From: Zygnema cylindricum
Lineage: Eukaryota > Streptophyta > Zygnematophyceae > Zygnematales > Zygnemataceae
DNA length: 64,000 nucleotides
Assembly: GCA_037447655.1 (NCBI GenBank)
Contig: JBBHKE010002782.1
Span: forward strand, 85,851 to 149,850
Direction of reading: 5' to 3'
The notes under the pieces were generated by a model, which saw nothing but the letters and a program-made list of their open reading frames with translations, was not told the origin of the DNA and ran no database searches. This document shows positions 43,641 to 54,617 of the stretch, one piece after another (positions within the stretch are counted from its first letter, which is position 1; each line of letters opens with the position of its first letter). A program made the translations under genes and the position numbers.

Positions 43641-43645
43641 AGGTC

Positions 43646-44400
43646 TACTGGCTGCGGTATCCTGAGAGTGAGATGGAGGAGGGCGAGAATAGGGAGCTCG
43701 TGGTGACCTGTCCTGCACCGATTGTGAAGAGCCACTCTCCGAAGAGCTGCTCAAAATCTCCACCAGCCCTCCCACGGGTCTAACCACCCTGACTCGATCT
43801 GTCCGAGCCACTCTTTGTACCAACTCCTTTTTCACCTACAGCTCATGGAGGTCGTGAAGGGCAAGGAGTTCCTTACGACTTGGGTGACGTTCAATCTGAA
43901 TCTCAGCCCGTGGAATCTTGGATCTGGTGTGAAGCCCGACCTCCGGAAGAGGACCCAAATGGGGCTCCCTTTCCGCCTGCCGCTTGGCCGGGCCTGGGGA
44001 GGCACTTGGTTCCTTTCGTTTGCCTGAGCCCTGGCTTCCCTCCTTTCCTCAGCATAGGCCTCGACGGCCTCCACCAACGAAAGGTAATGTTCGGGAGTCA
44101 GGTCGGGAGGAAGAAGAGGAGAAGAAGCATCAGCTCGTTCCTTGATCGAAGAATCAAATACGAACTCTATGGGTACAGGCTCCTCTGACATTTGAGCCTT
44201 TTTCCCTCCTGGGCAGGCCTCTCCTGCCGACCCTGCTCTCCGGCTCCATTATCAAGAGTCTCTCCTCCCACCACGATGATAAAGGGAACGAGAGAAATAA
44301 TATGGAATATCTCTAGAACTCACTTCCAAAAAGAGAGCTTCCGAAGTTCAAGCTCCTATCCCCTCTAATCCGAGCAGACAGGGTTGCTTTTTAGTACTAT
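43646..44400 (-). pseudogene. E1 N-terminal ORF region, first part
   Basis: 43832-44191 is open from ATG (MSEEPVPIEFVFDSSIKE): the start, PPDLTPEHYLSL and the charged helix YAEERREARAQANERN are shared with E2 13582-13896. 43646-43835 continues in another frame with the Ser-rich VVEILSSSSESG. It is the first ORF after block A; its function is unknown. Bases 44192-44400 form the leader, including AGTACT just after block A, where a primer-binding site would be expected. None was recognised. Confidence 0.5.
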
Positions 44401-45577
44401 GCTTTGTCTACGGGAAGTCTATAGCATTTGTTCCCTCAAAACCCAATGTCTTGATCCAGGGGGAGGTTTCTGTTTACTCTGGAACCGTAACTCCAAAGCA
44501 AAGATGACTCTAGATGAAGACACAAATGCACTATCACGTGGATATATATACAAATAAATATGATTGGCTTTCCAGATTTAACAATATCACCTTGCCCCAG
44601 AAAAGAGAATAAAAGATATAAAATGTGAAATGTAGCGAAACGAGCTCAACCTACCCCAGCAATCAACGATGAAAATGAGAAAAGGGCGACCCCTCTCCCG
44701 ATAGTATCGTCAACAATGTATGGTACTCCCGCAACCTTCGGTGTCCGCAGCTCGGAACCGACCAGACTCTTCTCGGTTCCAAACAGCAAAAAGTCCAAAA
44801 TCACCCAAAAAGGAAGATAGTGCCAACTACCCGCCCGGACTGTGATTTCCACAAGAGACATATCCAAAACCAAGATGGCAATAGAGTCAAAACAACACAA
44901 AGATTCTCCAAAAGAAGGTTTGTTGGAATTTTTGAGGGTTTTTATAGGAGACAATACTGAAAAGCAACCTGTCTCCTCGACCACAAGTGCCTTATACATC
45001 AAAGTTTGTCAAGTTCAAAGTCCAAAAGTCAAAGCTACGCTATTAACCAATGAGCGGCAAACCAGCGAAATTAAACTGACAATAAACAAAATAATCCGTA
45101 CTACACTCGGGGCAAAATATTTTGCTCCGGACTGCGGCTAGATCCGCGACCGGAAGTAATTATTTGTTCCACTGTTATAAGACAAAGTCCTGAAAATGAC
45201 ACTAACTCGCCAGACTTTGACCTAAGGTAATTAATGGACCACAAGTCAGCCGAGCCTAAACTAAATTCCTGCTGACGGCTAACGAGATAATCTAGAAGAG
45301 CATCCAAAAAGTTACGTGGCAATCCACAATGTACCCCCCCCGGGTTTGTGGCAATGTTTCCATGTAACCGGATGGTAATCTTTGAGACGGTATAACTTGG
45401 TCGTTCGGCCTCCGTTAAGCGTGAAACAAAGTGCGTTCCGCTCAGTTGGGAAAATCCAAGAATTTGGTCTGACTGGGTGCACTCCTTCCGCCGTACAGGG
45501 ATGACCGTAGTGGTTGGAAAGGTCTCGGAAATCCTTGGTAATATAAAGGTGGGCTTGTAAAGCACATGAGCTTGACA
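44401..45577 (-). repeat. E1 terminal block A
   Basis: 1177 bp, TGTCAAGCTCATGTG on the minus strand to GACAAAGC. Its start is at the TACT duplication (45578-45581). It aligns with both E2 copies. Confidence 0.75.
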
Positions 45578-46075
45578 TACTTTATAGTTCTAAAATTATA
45601 GTAGCGAAACGATAAAAATATATTAGATTGTAAATTTGTAAAATCTAACTTTTTCGAAAACCAGACGAACAAAGCAGACGAACAAATCAGTCAGACATGC
45701 GCCAATAATTGCCATTTATAAAAAAATATCAGTCAAAAGGACATTCTCGAAAGGGTACCCAAGTAAAACCCCCTTAAAATATAAATAATAAAGTAAATAT
45801 CGCGATAGATCAAGGGGAACAGGGTCCGCGACGCGTCTAGGGAATAACACGTACAGTTGAGTGTACTGGCCATACATTTATCTGTACGGTCCGTACAAGT
45901 ATCGCCGATAGTTATCGATATCAGTGTTATCGCCGATAATAAACAATAAATATCGGGTATTTATCGGCGACAACACCGAAAAAGATTTATTGTACCAATA
46001 TATCAATTATCAGTTACTCCAAAAAAGGCCCGTATCGGTTATCGACAAATTCTTACCGATACACAACACAAGTAA

Positions 46076-47042
46076 TTAGAGTAAAGAAAGAGAAAAAAAT
46101 AATTAGAGTTATTAACTCTAATTTGTGTGATATAACTTTTTCAAAAAATAATTTACTATAATTTAGTAATTTTTTTAAGCATTAATATTTGACGCGCTGA
46201 ATATCTCCACGGTAAATTAGGTGTTTGTACAAAATCTGAAAAAAACCTACAGTTTATCGTCACTATGACGTTTGCACTACACAGTTTGATAAAATATAGT
46301 TACATGATAAGGACATGTATTCAATCATTATTTGTACTTTTTTACTTAATAAAGTACAATTTTGCACGGTCAGACACAGACCGTACGCCACCTTTTTAAA
46401 AACGACACTGTATTAGAGTTATTAACGCTCATTCAAAATGTAAGTTAAATAGTATAATGAAAAATTTACAATCATTTACTCTATTTAACGTGATAGAGTC
46501 AAAATTTAGGGCGACCGAATTAGAGTTATTTACTCTAATTACAATTCGCGGTGTAGCTATTCACGATGGATTTTACAATACAGTATGGGTATCGAAGAAG
46601 CGTCCATACAAGTGTGGGACCCGCGACACCCTTTCGGCACCCCTCGACGCCTTCGGCACCTCGCGCGGTCGGGTATGCGGAAAGGGCTCGTATGCTTAGG
46701 GTCGTTTATTATTCCTTTGGGCTGTTTTTTTATAATATTAAAAAACACAAACCCAGATAAAATAAACCCTAAACATATGGTCGCACGCAAAATACGGGTC
46801 ACATAGACACTTTCGGATCCTCGGAATGCCCGAAAAGTTGCAAGATTCAGTACAGTACACCGCGAACACCTAATTTATAGTAGAGATATTCAGCGCGTCA
46901 AATTAGAATACTTAAATAAACTAGAGTAAATTCCTTTTTGAAAAATTTATATCACACAAATCAGAATTCATAACTCTAATTATTTTTTTCTCATTTTTTA
47001 CTCTAATTTTTTCTTTACTCTAATTACGATTCGCGGTGTACA
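46076..47042. repeat. Nested AT-rich inverted-repeat element
   Basis: Left arm 46076-46235 (TAATTAGAGTAAAG ... TCAGATATTGACGCGC-like core) and right arm 46855-47042 are inverted copies sharing TGACGCGCTGAATATCTC and ACACCTAATTTA-type landmarks. The right end, CTCTAATTACGATTCGCGGTG, recurs inverted at 1-20 and partly at 46530-46555. The centre (46560-46700) is GC-richer and non-coding as far as can be seen. Confidence 0.45.
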
Positions 47043-48159
47043 ATACTTTACAAAAATGACGAAATGCGGGCCTTATTATCCACGATCGGGAGGGCACCCA
47101 AGAGTGTGCCTGTAATAGGATCTCCTACCTCTCAAAAAATCCCATTACTTCAATCAATTTCAACCACACATTCCACACATTGGAAAATACACATCCACAT
47201 TGGAAAGCACTCACATAAGGACAAACTTTAAATTAGAAGAAGCTTCTGTCCACATAACATTAGCTTTGTCTCTTGCCCTCGTGGCTCAACCCTTCTTATT
47301 AAAGTGTTTTCTTCTACTCTCCACTCTTAATAATTATATCTCTTAACTACTAAAACACTACTTAGTTTGTTAGAGATTTCAATCCCAAAATGCTAATGCT
47401 CCAATTTAGTTTTAATCGCTCAAGACCAAGATCAGCCAGCATTTCCACAAACTTTTCTTAAAGAAAAGATGTTTACTCTTCTCTTAGACTTCACTATTTA
47501 TCCATCATCGCCCTGGACTCGCCAAGCCAGAGTCAACGCTCCGTTGAAAAGGTTTTACCTGGGCCAATCATTGATCAGGAAGGACTCAAACTGACCAATG
47601 CAAAAAGGTGCGAAATCTCTTACTAACTACGTAGCATTTCTAACCAATCAAACGCTATGTTTCACTACGTTACATTTACGTGCAAAAGTGCGCGCCAAAC
47701 GAAACGCAACTTCTCACAAACGTGCGTCGCAAATTTCGCACGCGAAACTTCCTACGAAATTCCATTAACTGAAAGTGACGTTTCGTACTAAAAATTGTAC
47801 GAAACAAACCATCGTGCGTACCAAACGAAATATTAGTACTTTATAAACGTACGCCTTAAATTCCGCGGATAGTTTGACCCTTAACCCGTAAGAATGAACA
47901 CCCAATCGTTATTTTGACCTCGCGTTGTCGCCTAAATACACCAATCACTATATCATTTAAAATACAACCCCAAATCATGCGATTATTTCGCGGACGTCTA
48001 TCAAATTCAAAACTGTATTTTCGTAAGACTAAAAAATACCCATTTACGAACAATTTCGATCCACTATTACTGTTACATTGCCCCTGTTTATTTGAACTCC
48101 GCGATCGTCGGCGTTTGTGATTTTTTGCGTCTGACTTTGACGACACTTTCTGTCTAAGC
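47043..48159. other. No gene recognised
   Basis: AT-rich sequence inside the inverted-repeat element. Short open frames show no family likeness and no conserved motif. Contains several CGTACG-like and GCGCGCC words only. Confidence 0.5.
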
Positions 48160-49439
48160 GAAGTAAATGCGCATAATGTAGCAGATTATGTCCGAATCGT
48201 AAATTTTGTGGTAAAGTTAAAACTTAAAAGCCACGGATGTACCCACATAATGTAGGCTTCACCTGAATGTACTTTCTCGTACGCTTGATAAAGTTTTTGG
48301 ATTTATCGATAATCGTGAGAATCTGTTTATTTAACGAAAGATATTGTTAATTATAGGTTTTATTGTTAATGTCGTTGACAATGTTATTGGCCTAATATAG
48401 TAATATGCCGTTAAATTATGGGTTCAAACCTTGCGGACACTAAAGTTCAAGTTGCAAATATAAAACAAACATAAAGTATAGGAAACGTTTAAGTACTGAA
48501 AAATAGTGTTGTGTATCGGTAAGGATTTGTCGATAACCGATATAGACCTTTTTTCGGGTTGCCGATAATCGTTATATTGGTATGATATATCGTTATCGGT
48601 GTTATCGTCGATAATTAATTGATAATATTGGTTGTTTATCGGTGATTACACCGATAACGATAAATATCGGCGAAACCTATACGGACAATACAGATAAATG
48701 TAAGGCCATTACACTCAGCTGAACATGTTTTCCACGCAGATGCCGCGGACCCCCTTCCCCGCGATTATGCGTAAATAATCGCGATATTTCGATGATTATT
48801 TATAATTTAAGGGGGTTTTACTTGGGTTCAACGCTCGACTGTCATTTTCGTTTGTAAGGTTAATTACAACCTCATATTACTTCCATGGTGGCAGTAAATG
48901 GCGACAGATGTGTTCTTCTGCTCAGTTCGTATATTCGTCACTTCGTTTGTTTTTCGAAAAAAAATTGATTTACAAATTTACAATGTAATTTAGTATTTCC
49001 GTTTCGATACTATAGTTTTGGGAACTATGTTGAAAGAAGTAATTAATATTCAATTCTTAATTTAGACACTAGAGTGAAGAGAGAGAGAGAGAGAGAGAGA
49101 GTCACCATGGCTGCCGCCATAGTCAAAAAGAAACAGGAAAACATGCAGACAGATTGGATATATTGCCAAAATGATGCCTTGAACGAGATTTGAACGTAGG
49201 TCTACAAAGTATTATATACGCCTTAACTATTAAGTCGTTAACGAAACGATACACGTTCCAGTTGCTTGCTATGTATTTAAAGTGTTTCCGCAAAACGTCA
49301 CTTTCATTAAAACATACCAAAATTGACGAAAAGGACATCTATAATCAAACGGCGCTAGCGGACGCGAATCTTAACCGTGTAAACTACATGATCAGACGGA
49401 CGTAGTCGCCCCCTCCAAACCCGAAGAATCTTTGGCGGA
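48160..49439 (+). repeat. Segmental duplication, left copy
   Basis: GAAGTAAATGCGCATAATG ... AATCTTTGGCGGA, 1280 bp, repeated at 50630-51901. It spans part of the inverted-repeat element and the first 412 bp of a D-type copia LTR. Confidence 0.85.
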
Positions 49440-49587
49440 GTCTTGCCTTCACAGGGGAGCAGGTGGTCAGGGTTTTTGTCTGCCAGGGTTGCAGTTATAA
49501 TTACTGAAACACAAAGGGGTCAGAATTATCCTAGAGGCTTCTTGGAAGCTGTCTACTCTGAGGACTTATGGAGGTCTCAGAGTTGCA
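49028..49587 (+). repeat. Chimeric copia LTR (D start, B end)
   Basis: Starts TGTTGAAAGAAG like the D LTR. At about 49437 it switches to the end of a B-type LTR (GAGTCTTGCC ... GGTCTCAGAGTTGCA). No PBS or gag follows. The B part retains ATGGAGGTCTCAGAG. Confidence 0.65.
49081..49101 (+). repeat. GA microsatellite
   Basis: (GA)n run just before the GTCACCATGG short-ORF start in the D-type LTR; the same run is at 51545-51570 in the other copy. Confidence 0.8.
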
Positions 49588-50629
49588 CGCTCGTTCTTCA
49601 CTGACAGGAGGGCGCTCAGCCTGCTTGCGTGCGACCCACACCTCATGCTGCTTGACAATCAGCACTCGGGCTCATGGTTGGACCTGACGAATGCAGGCTG
49701 TGGCGACTTGGTCAGTGCATTGAAGGCAATGCAGAAGGGCAGGCTGAGGCGGGCGTTCTACAGAGGGACAGGAGACATGGTCATTGAGGAGCGCATACCA
49801 CTCGTTTACTCATTCTCACTTTCGCACGTGGTGAGTACTTTCACGACCATGACACGGCTCGGTGCTCGCCAAGCTGGGTGCTGCTATGTGTATGACAAAG
49901 CCGGCAGTGATGGAGTGGTCTTCTCAATTTGAGGAGCACGCATGGCACTGCTTGGGGAGGACAGGACACAAGGTGTCATGATGCTGCCTGGCAAGAATCC
50001 GATCACTGAGTTGGCCGTCACACTTGCGACTCTTGGTGTGTCGAGTAAGACTCTCGTGTCCTTGTTCATGCGAGATGAGTTTGACCTGCTGGATGATGAT
50101 GTGACGCAGGTGGTGAAGAACACTGCTGTCGTGTTGCAGTTTTGAGCAATGCTGGCATCTCATGGAGTGAAGGTGCGATACTTGCGCACGCGTATTGCTA
50201 AAACTGCCGGCTCGGCGTCACTCATGGCGGGCTCGTCTTCATGTGGGTTAAACAGCTTGCGGCCGGTGGACTTGTGTTAAGCTGGCGAAGCAAGAGAATT
50301 GTTCATAAATGATCGACTACGAGTCGCATGCCTTGGGGTGCTGAATGGTGAGACGTGAGGAGTGGTGGGTCTGTATCATACAACTCTCATCGCGAGGAGA
50401 GTATCGTGGCACTTGATGATGTGCGCGATTGCTTCGCGGATCTGAAAAAGTGGAATATCCAACGGCCAGGAATTACGCCTACATCAATGGAGCCTCCCGA
50501 TAGCATTCCAGTAACGATGTTTCGGCTGACAAAAAAAAAAAAAGGTACGGCTTTGTACGGCGACGTACGAAAACGTACGGCGTCCAGTAACGAATCCCAA
50601 TTTTCGTCGAATGGAATTCCACCATTAGT
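49588..50629 (+). pseudogene. Unidentified GC-richer coding-like island
   Basis: Two neighbouring open stretches on the plus strand, 49645-49932 (95 codons, LDLTNAGCGDLVSALKAM, GARQAGCCYVYDKAGSDG) and 49942-50145 (67 codons, VMMLPGKNPITELAVTLATL, LFMRDEFDLLDDDVTQVV), are separated by one stop. Their composition differs from the AT-rich surroundings, and the residues look protein-like in one direction. I do not recognise the family, and it does not resemble the gag or pol of the window. From 50160 on it decays. A poly(A) run (50529-50541) and repeated GTACG words close the island. It could be a captured host or viral gene fragment. Confidence 0.35.
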
Positions 50630-51901
50630 GAAGTAAATGCGCATAATGTAGCAGATTATGTCCGAATCGTAAATTTTGTGGTAAAGTTAAAACTTAAAAG
50701 CCACGGATGTACCCACATAATGTAGGCTTCACCTGAATGTACTTTCTCGTACGCTTGATAAAGTTTTTGGATTTATCGATAATCGTGAGAATCTGTTTAT
50801 TTAACGAAAGATATTGTTAATTATAGGTTTTATTGTTAATGTCGTTGACAATGTTATTGGCCTAATATAGTAATATGCCGTTAAATTATGGGTTCAAACC
50901 TTGCGGACACTAAAGTTCAAGTTGCAAATATAAAACAAACATAAAGTATAGGAAACGTATAAGTACTGAAAAATAGTGTTGTGTATCGGTAAGGATTTGT
51001 CGATAACCGATATAGACCTTTTTTCGGGTTGCCGATAATCGTTATATTGGTATGATATATCGTTATCGGTGTTATCGTCGATAATTAATTGATAATATTG
51101 GTTGTTTATCGGTGATTACACCGATAACGATAAATATCGGCGAAACCTATACGGACAATACAGATAAATGTAAGGCCATTACACTCAGCTGAACATGTTT
51201 TCCACGCACATGCCGCGGACCCCCTTCCCCGCGATTATGCGTAAATAATCGCGATATTTCGATGATTATTTATAATTTAAGGGGGTTTTACTTGGGTTCA
51301 ACGCTCGACTGTCATTTTCGTTTGTAAGGTTAATTACAACCTCATATTACTTCCATGGTGGCAGTAAATGGCGACAGATGTGTTCTTCTGCTCAGTTCGT
51401 ATATTCGTCACTTCGTTTGTTTTTCGAAAAAAAATTGATTTACAAATTTACAATGTAATTTAGTATTTCCGTTTCGATACTATAGTTTTGGAACTATGTT
51501 GAAAGAAGTAATTAATATTCAATTCTTAATTTAGACACTAGAGTGAAGAGAGAGAGAGAGAGAGAGAGAGTCACCATGGCTGCCGCCATAGTCAAAAAGA
51601 AACAGGAAAACATGCAGACAGATTGATATATTGCCAAAATGATGCCTTGAACGAGATTTGAACGTAGGTCTACAAAGTATTATATACGCCTTAACTATTA
51701 AGTCGTTAACGAAACGATACACGTTCCAGTTTGCTATGTATTTAAAGTGTTCCGCAAAACGTCACTTTCATTAAAACATACCAAAATTGACGAAAGGACA
51801 TCTATAATCAAACGGCGCTAGCGGACGCGAATCTAACCGTGTAAACTACATGATCGGACGGACGTAGTCGCCCCCTCCAAACCCGAAGAATCTTTGGCGG
51901 A
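50630..51901 (+). repeat. Segmental duplication, right copy
   Basis: 1272 bp, about 99% identical to 48160-49439. Nearly all differences in its second half are single-base losses, mostly in short runs (for example GGG to GG, TTT to TT, AAAA to AAA). Confidence 0.85.
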
Positions 51902-52397
51902 TTTTGAACATAGCGGCGCGCTGTGCCACGTGGCGCCACATCATTGGACGCGGGAAAGAATGAGAGGAGGAATGATGGCTCCGTGTTGACAAGTGTCAAC
52001 CAGAAGGCCATGTTGTACAATGGCCGTACAAGAAGTAAACCCGACCACTATACCTTGTTGTACTATACACCATTTTGATTGGCCGAGGGTAGATTAGTAA
52101 GAAGTTGTGAGTAGGAGTTAAAGGACATGGCCTGTTTGAGGCGCCTCTCTCCAAGTGACTTTTTGTATTTATAGGCCATCTTTGGCCAGCCATAACTTAC
52201 TGCTCAAGGGAGCAAATTGAGTGATTATTTTTGCGTTTGAATCAAGGGAGTCTTATCCCCACAACAGTGAGGGTGGTCAGAATATTTGTGTGCCTGGGAG
52301 GCACTTATTTAGTGGGAAAGTGAAAGGGTCAAATATTACCCTAGAGGCTTTACATAGGCTGCTCATTTTGTGGGTTAATAAAGACCACCGAATTTCA
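51497..52397 (+). repeat. D 5' LTR
   Basis: 901 bp, TGTTGAAAGAAGTAATT ... CCGAATTTCA, directly followed by the PBS. Contains GCCACGTGGC, a short ORF from 51576 and a tRNA-like module (51645-51712, antisense). Confidence 0.75.
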
Positions 52398-52401
52398 GGT
52401 T

Positions 52402-53602
52402 ATGGGCCCACCCTCTAGGGTGCCCACATTTAATGGATCAGTCTTTCTTTATTGGGAAATGATGATGGAGGGAGAAATTTTTGAGAAGCACCTAGGGGCC
52501 ATAGTGTCCGGGCAAATTCGATGCCCACCTCCACCTGGGTTTGGAGGAACACATTTTTCTGGCACCTCCGTCACAACAGCTGTTAAAACATCAGCCACCA
52601 TCACGAACGGTGACGAAGAAGGGGAAGAAATAATCATGGAAGGAGAAAAGGGAGGAGTTGCTTCTCGAGGGACTCTATTGTCAAGGACGATACCGGCTGC
52701 AGCACCACCAGCAATGGTGACAAGGAGTCAGACCGAACGGTCAAAATATGAAAATTAGAACTATAAGGACAAGGTGGCTAAGCTCTTATTTTCTTAAAAT
52801 GTAGTGAAGGGTATTGCCATTCCCCTTATGCATGTTAGATCCTCCTCTCACATTTGGGTATCTCTAGTAAACAAATATAAGAGTGGGTCATTGCAGCAGC
52901 AACAGCTGGCAGAAAATAATATTTCAGCTTATACTTACAAGGGAGGAAGTATAAATGGTTATTTCAATGACTTAGGAGCATTATTTGGAGAACTAGAGAT
53001 TGCAGGTAACTCATGGTCTGAGAGAAAAAAAGTAAATACACTGATAATGAAACTACGTGAAGAGTATGAGAATATCATTAATCGGTTGTACGATCTAGGT
53101 GATAGCAATTGGAATTGGGATGATACAGTGGGGATGATTTTAGTGAAAGAGAGAACCATAGAACTTAGGAGAGGAATTCCGAGTGTTCAAGCATTGGCTG
53201 CAAGATCTGGTTGGCGAAGCGTGATGAGGAAAAGGGAAAGGATCCCTATCGAAACTTTGGAGGAAAAGGACAAGGAGGTGGCAGATTTTAATCGACAAGG
53301 GAGAGGAGCTCCTCGAGGTGGATTATGTCACTTCTACAAGAAATCGGGACATTATATGGCAGATTCTGTCAAGCTTGCGGATCTCCGACTGAAAGATGGA
53401 CAAGGTTCCTCAAAAGATGGAGGAAAGAAAAAAGCTTTAATGACTCAAGTTCATGACGAGGAAGAAGATGACGTAACCGAACTGAAAGAGGAGCTTGAGG
53501 AGCTTCTTTTTAAATCAAAACCATTGAGAAGAATGCAGACATTCTACAAAGACAAAAGTGTGCTTTCAGAGGTAAGAGACATCCACCTGAGGATGGGTGG
53601 AT
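52402..53602 (+). pseudogene. D gag (copia)
   Basis: Starts at the ATG inside the PBS: MGPPSRVPTFNGSVFLYWEMMM. Stops at 52756 and near 52796. The part from 52804 has IWVSLVNKYKSGSLQQQQLAENNISAYTYKGG, the copia gag core. The knuckle is damaged (GLCHFYKKSGHYMADSVKL, two ligands lost). B3 interrupts the following protease. Confidence 0.75.
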
Positions 53603-53746
53603 CATAGTGTAGAAATAAAAGGTTATTTTAGTATTTTCTAGGTTTTGCAAAATGCAGAAAAGAAGCCGAGGCAGTCTGCCTATAACTTCTCTCTTCAGCT
53701 CCCACACTTGTCGTAGTCACTGAAGGTTGAAGAGGGAGCTAGAGCC

Positions 53747-53767
53747 ATGGCTGCCTATGCTGATTAG
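53747..53767 (+). CDS. Short LTR ORF MAAYAD with strong start context
   Basis: AGCCATGG start, six codons, TAG. Related short ORFs lie at the same place in the other LTRs: MAASAP in C (60492), MATLAIL... in B2 (19243), a longer one in D (51576; 49107), and minus-strand versions in B1 and the solo LTR. Probably in the transcribed leader. Expression is not shown. Confidence 0.35.
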   Translation: MAAYAD

Positions 53768-53814
53768 AGATAGAGTTACGGGTTATAGATTTTGGTAGAT
53801 TTACTAAAATGTAT

Positions 53815-53890
53815 ATTGACGGACCTAGGGTTTGAACCTAGTACCTACCGGCAGTCAACTTAGCCTGTAGCCTTAGCCATTTAGTCTGCC
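53815..53890 (-). other. tRNA-like module, antisense in the B3 5' LTR
   Basis: Read on the minus strand: A-box-like ATGGCTAAGGCTACAGG, then B-box-like GGTTCAAACCC inside a self-complementary T-arm (CTAGG...CCTAG). Spacing is close to that of a tRNA gene. No proper seven-base anticodon loop was made out, so it is a tRNA-derived relic or module, not a tRNA gene. Confidence 0.5.
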
Positions 53891-54147
53891 ATCATGCTTG
53901 AAGATATATAGTTTGATAGATATTTAAATGTTGACACGTAGTCTATTTCATTTAACGGATCTTTAAACATAGACACACTTTGTAAAGTACGGCGTACGAA
54001 ACATCCGAAACGAATACTGCGCATTTTGTTTAGAAAGCGAAACAAATACTGCGGAAGTATTTATGACGGTCACGATTGTAATCCAGCTTAATCGGACGGC
54101 CACGAAGCATGCCGAGATCGTGGAATAGGTTTTTGGCGGTTTGCGGT

Positions 54148-54173
54148 TGACGTCACTTCAATTGCCACGTGGC
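54148..54173 (+). promoter_or_regulatory. CRE/as-1-like and G-box motifs in the B3 LTR
   Basis: TGACGTCA (54148-54155) and the palindrome GCCACGTGGC (54164-54173) lie 8 bp apart. Repeated in the 3' LTR (59529-59554) and in B1; D keeps GCCACGTGGC. Plant bZIP factors bind such sites. Upstream position in the LTR fits an enhancer. Confidence 0.5.
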
Positions 54174-54617
54174 AAAATCACATTGGATTGCGACATCTCT
54201 TGGGATTCCAAGAACGAATCCAAAAATGGCATGTGTCGACTTGTTGGCCATGTTGTACAATATCCGTACATAAAGTACATCGGCACTTGTACCTTATGTA
54301 CGATACACTATTATGATTGGTGCCGTACTTCAGTAGATAGAGTTTAGAGAGAGATAGGACTTAGAAAAATTTGATAGATTGGACCCTCTCTCCCAGAGAG
54401 CTGCTGTACAAAAGGTCAACTTTGACCCTTCATAACTTACTGCTCAGGGGAGCAAATTCAGAGATTCTTTTTGCTATAGACTCAGGGGAGTCTTGCCTTT
54501 ACAAGGGTGAAGGTGGTCTGAGTTTTTGTTTGCCAGGGTGGCAGTTATTCTTGCTGAAAGACAAAGGGGTCAGGGTTATCCTAGAGGCTTCGTGTGAGCT
54601 GCCTACTCTGAGGTCCT

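Larger units (their letters stand above)
298..45577 (-). mobile_element. E1: outermost Ty3/gypsy-like element encoding a DNA methyltransferase (nested, degenerate)
   Basis: On the minus strand the element starts TGTCAAG at 45577 and ends CTCGACA at 298. It is flanked by a 4-bp duplication TACT (294-297 and 45578-45581). Its own sequence is about 11 kb: 45577-43641, 42570-41398 and 8348-298. The rest is younger insertions: a copia tandem at 8349-41397 and a solo LTR at 42571-43640. Order on the minus strand: terminal block A, long N-terminal ORF region, gag, protease, methyltransferase, RT, RNase H, integrase, PHD-like finger, polypurine tract, terminal block B. Many stops make it inactive. 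The paired E2 copy shows the same order, which confirms the architecture. Confidence 0.85.
45582..49027. mobile_element. AT-rich element with about 0.5-kb inverted repeats (TATCGG type)
   Basis: 45582-46075 and 48520-49027 are inverted copies. Shared landmarks are AACCCAAGTAAAACCCCC (inverted on the right), the GCGATTAT/ATCGCGATA block, CCGATAACGATAAATATCGG-like runs, and GTTTCG(A/C)TACTATA(G/A)TTTT at the outer end. The left outer end abuts E1 and the right outer end abuts a copia LTR at 49028, so target duplications are hidden. No transposase was seen inside, so it would be non-autonomous. Class not assigned. Confidence 0.45.

Noticed and set aside
42566-43645. Target preference for AGGTC, as two insertions in E1 use it
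   Set aside because: Only two cases from different families; B3 used CATAG, so coincidence cannot be excluded.
46557-46806. Overlapping short open frames on both strands in the GC-richer centre of the small inverted-repeat element
   Set aside because: Open on both strands at once, no motif, low length; most likely chance.
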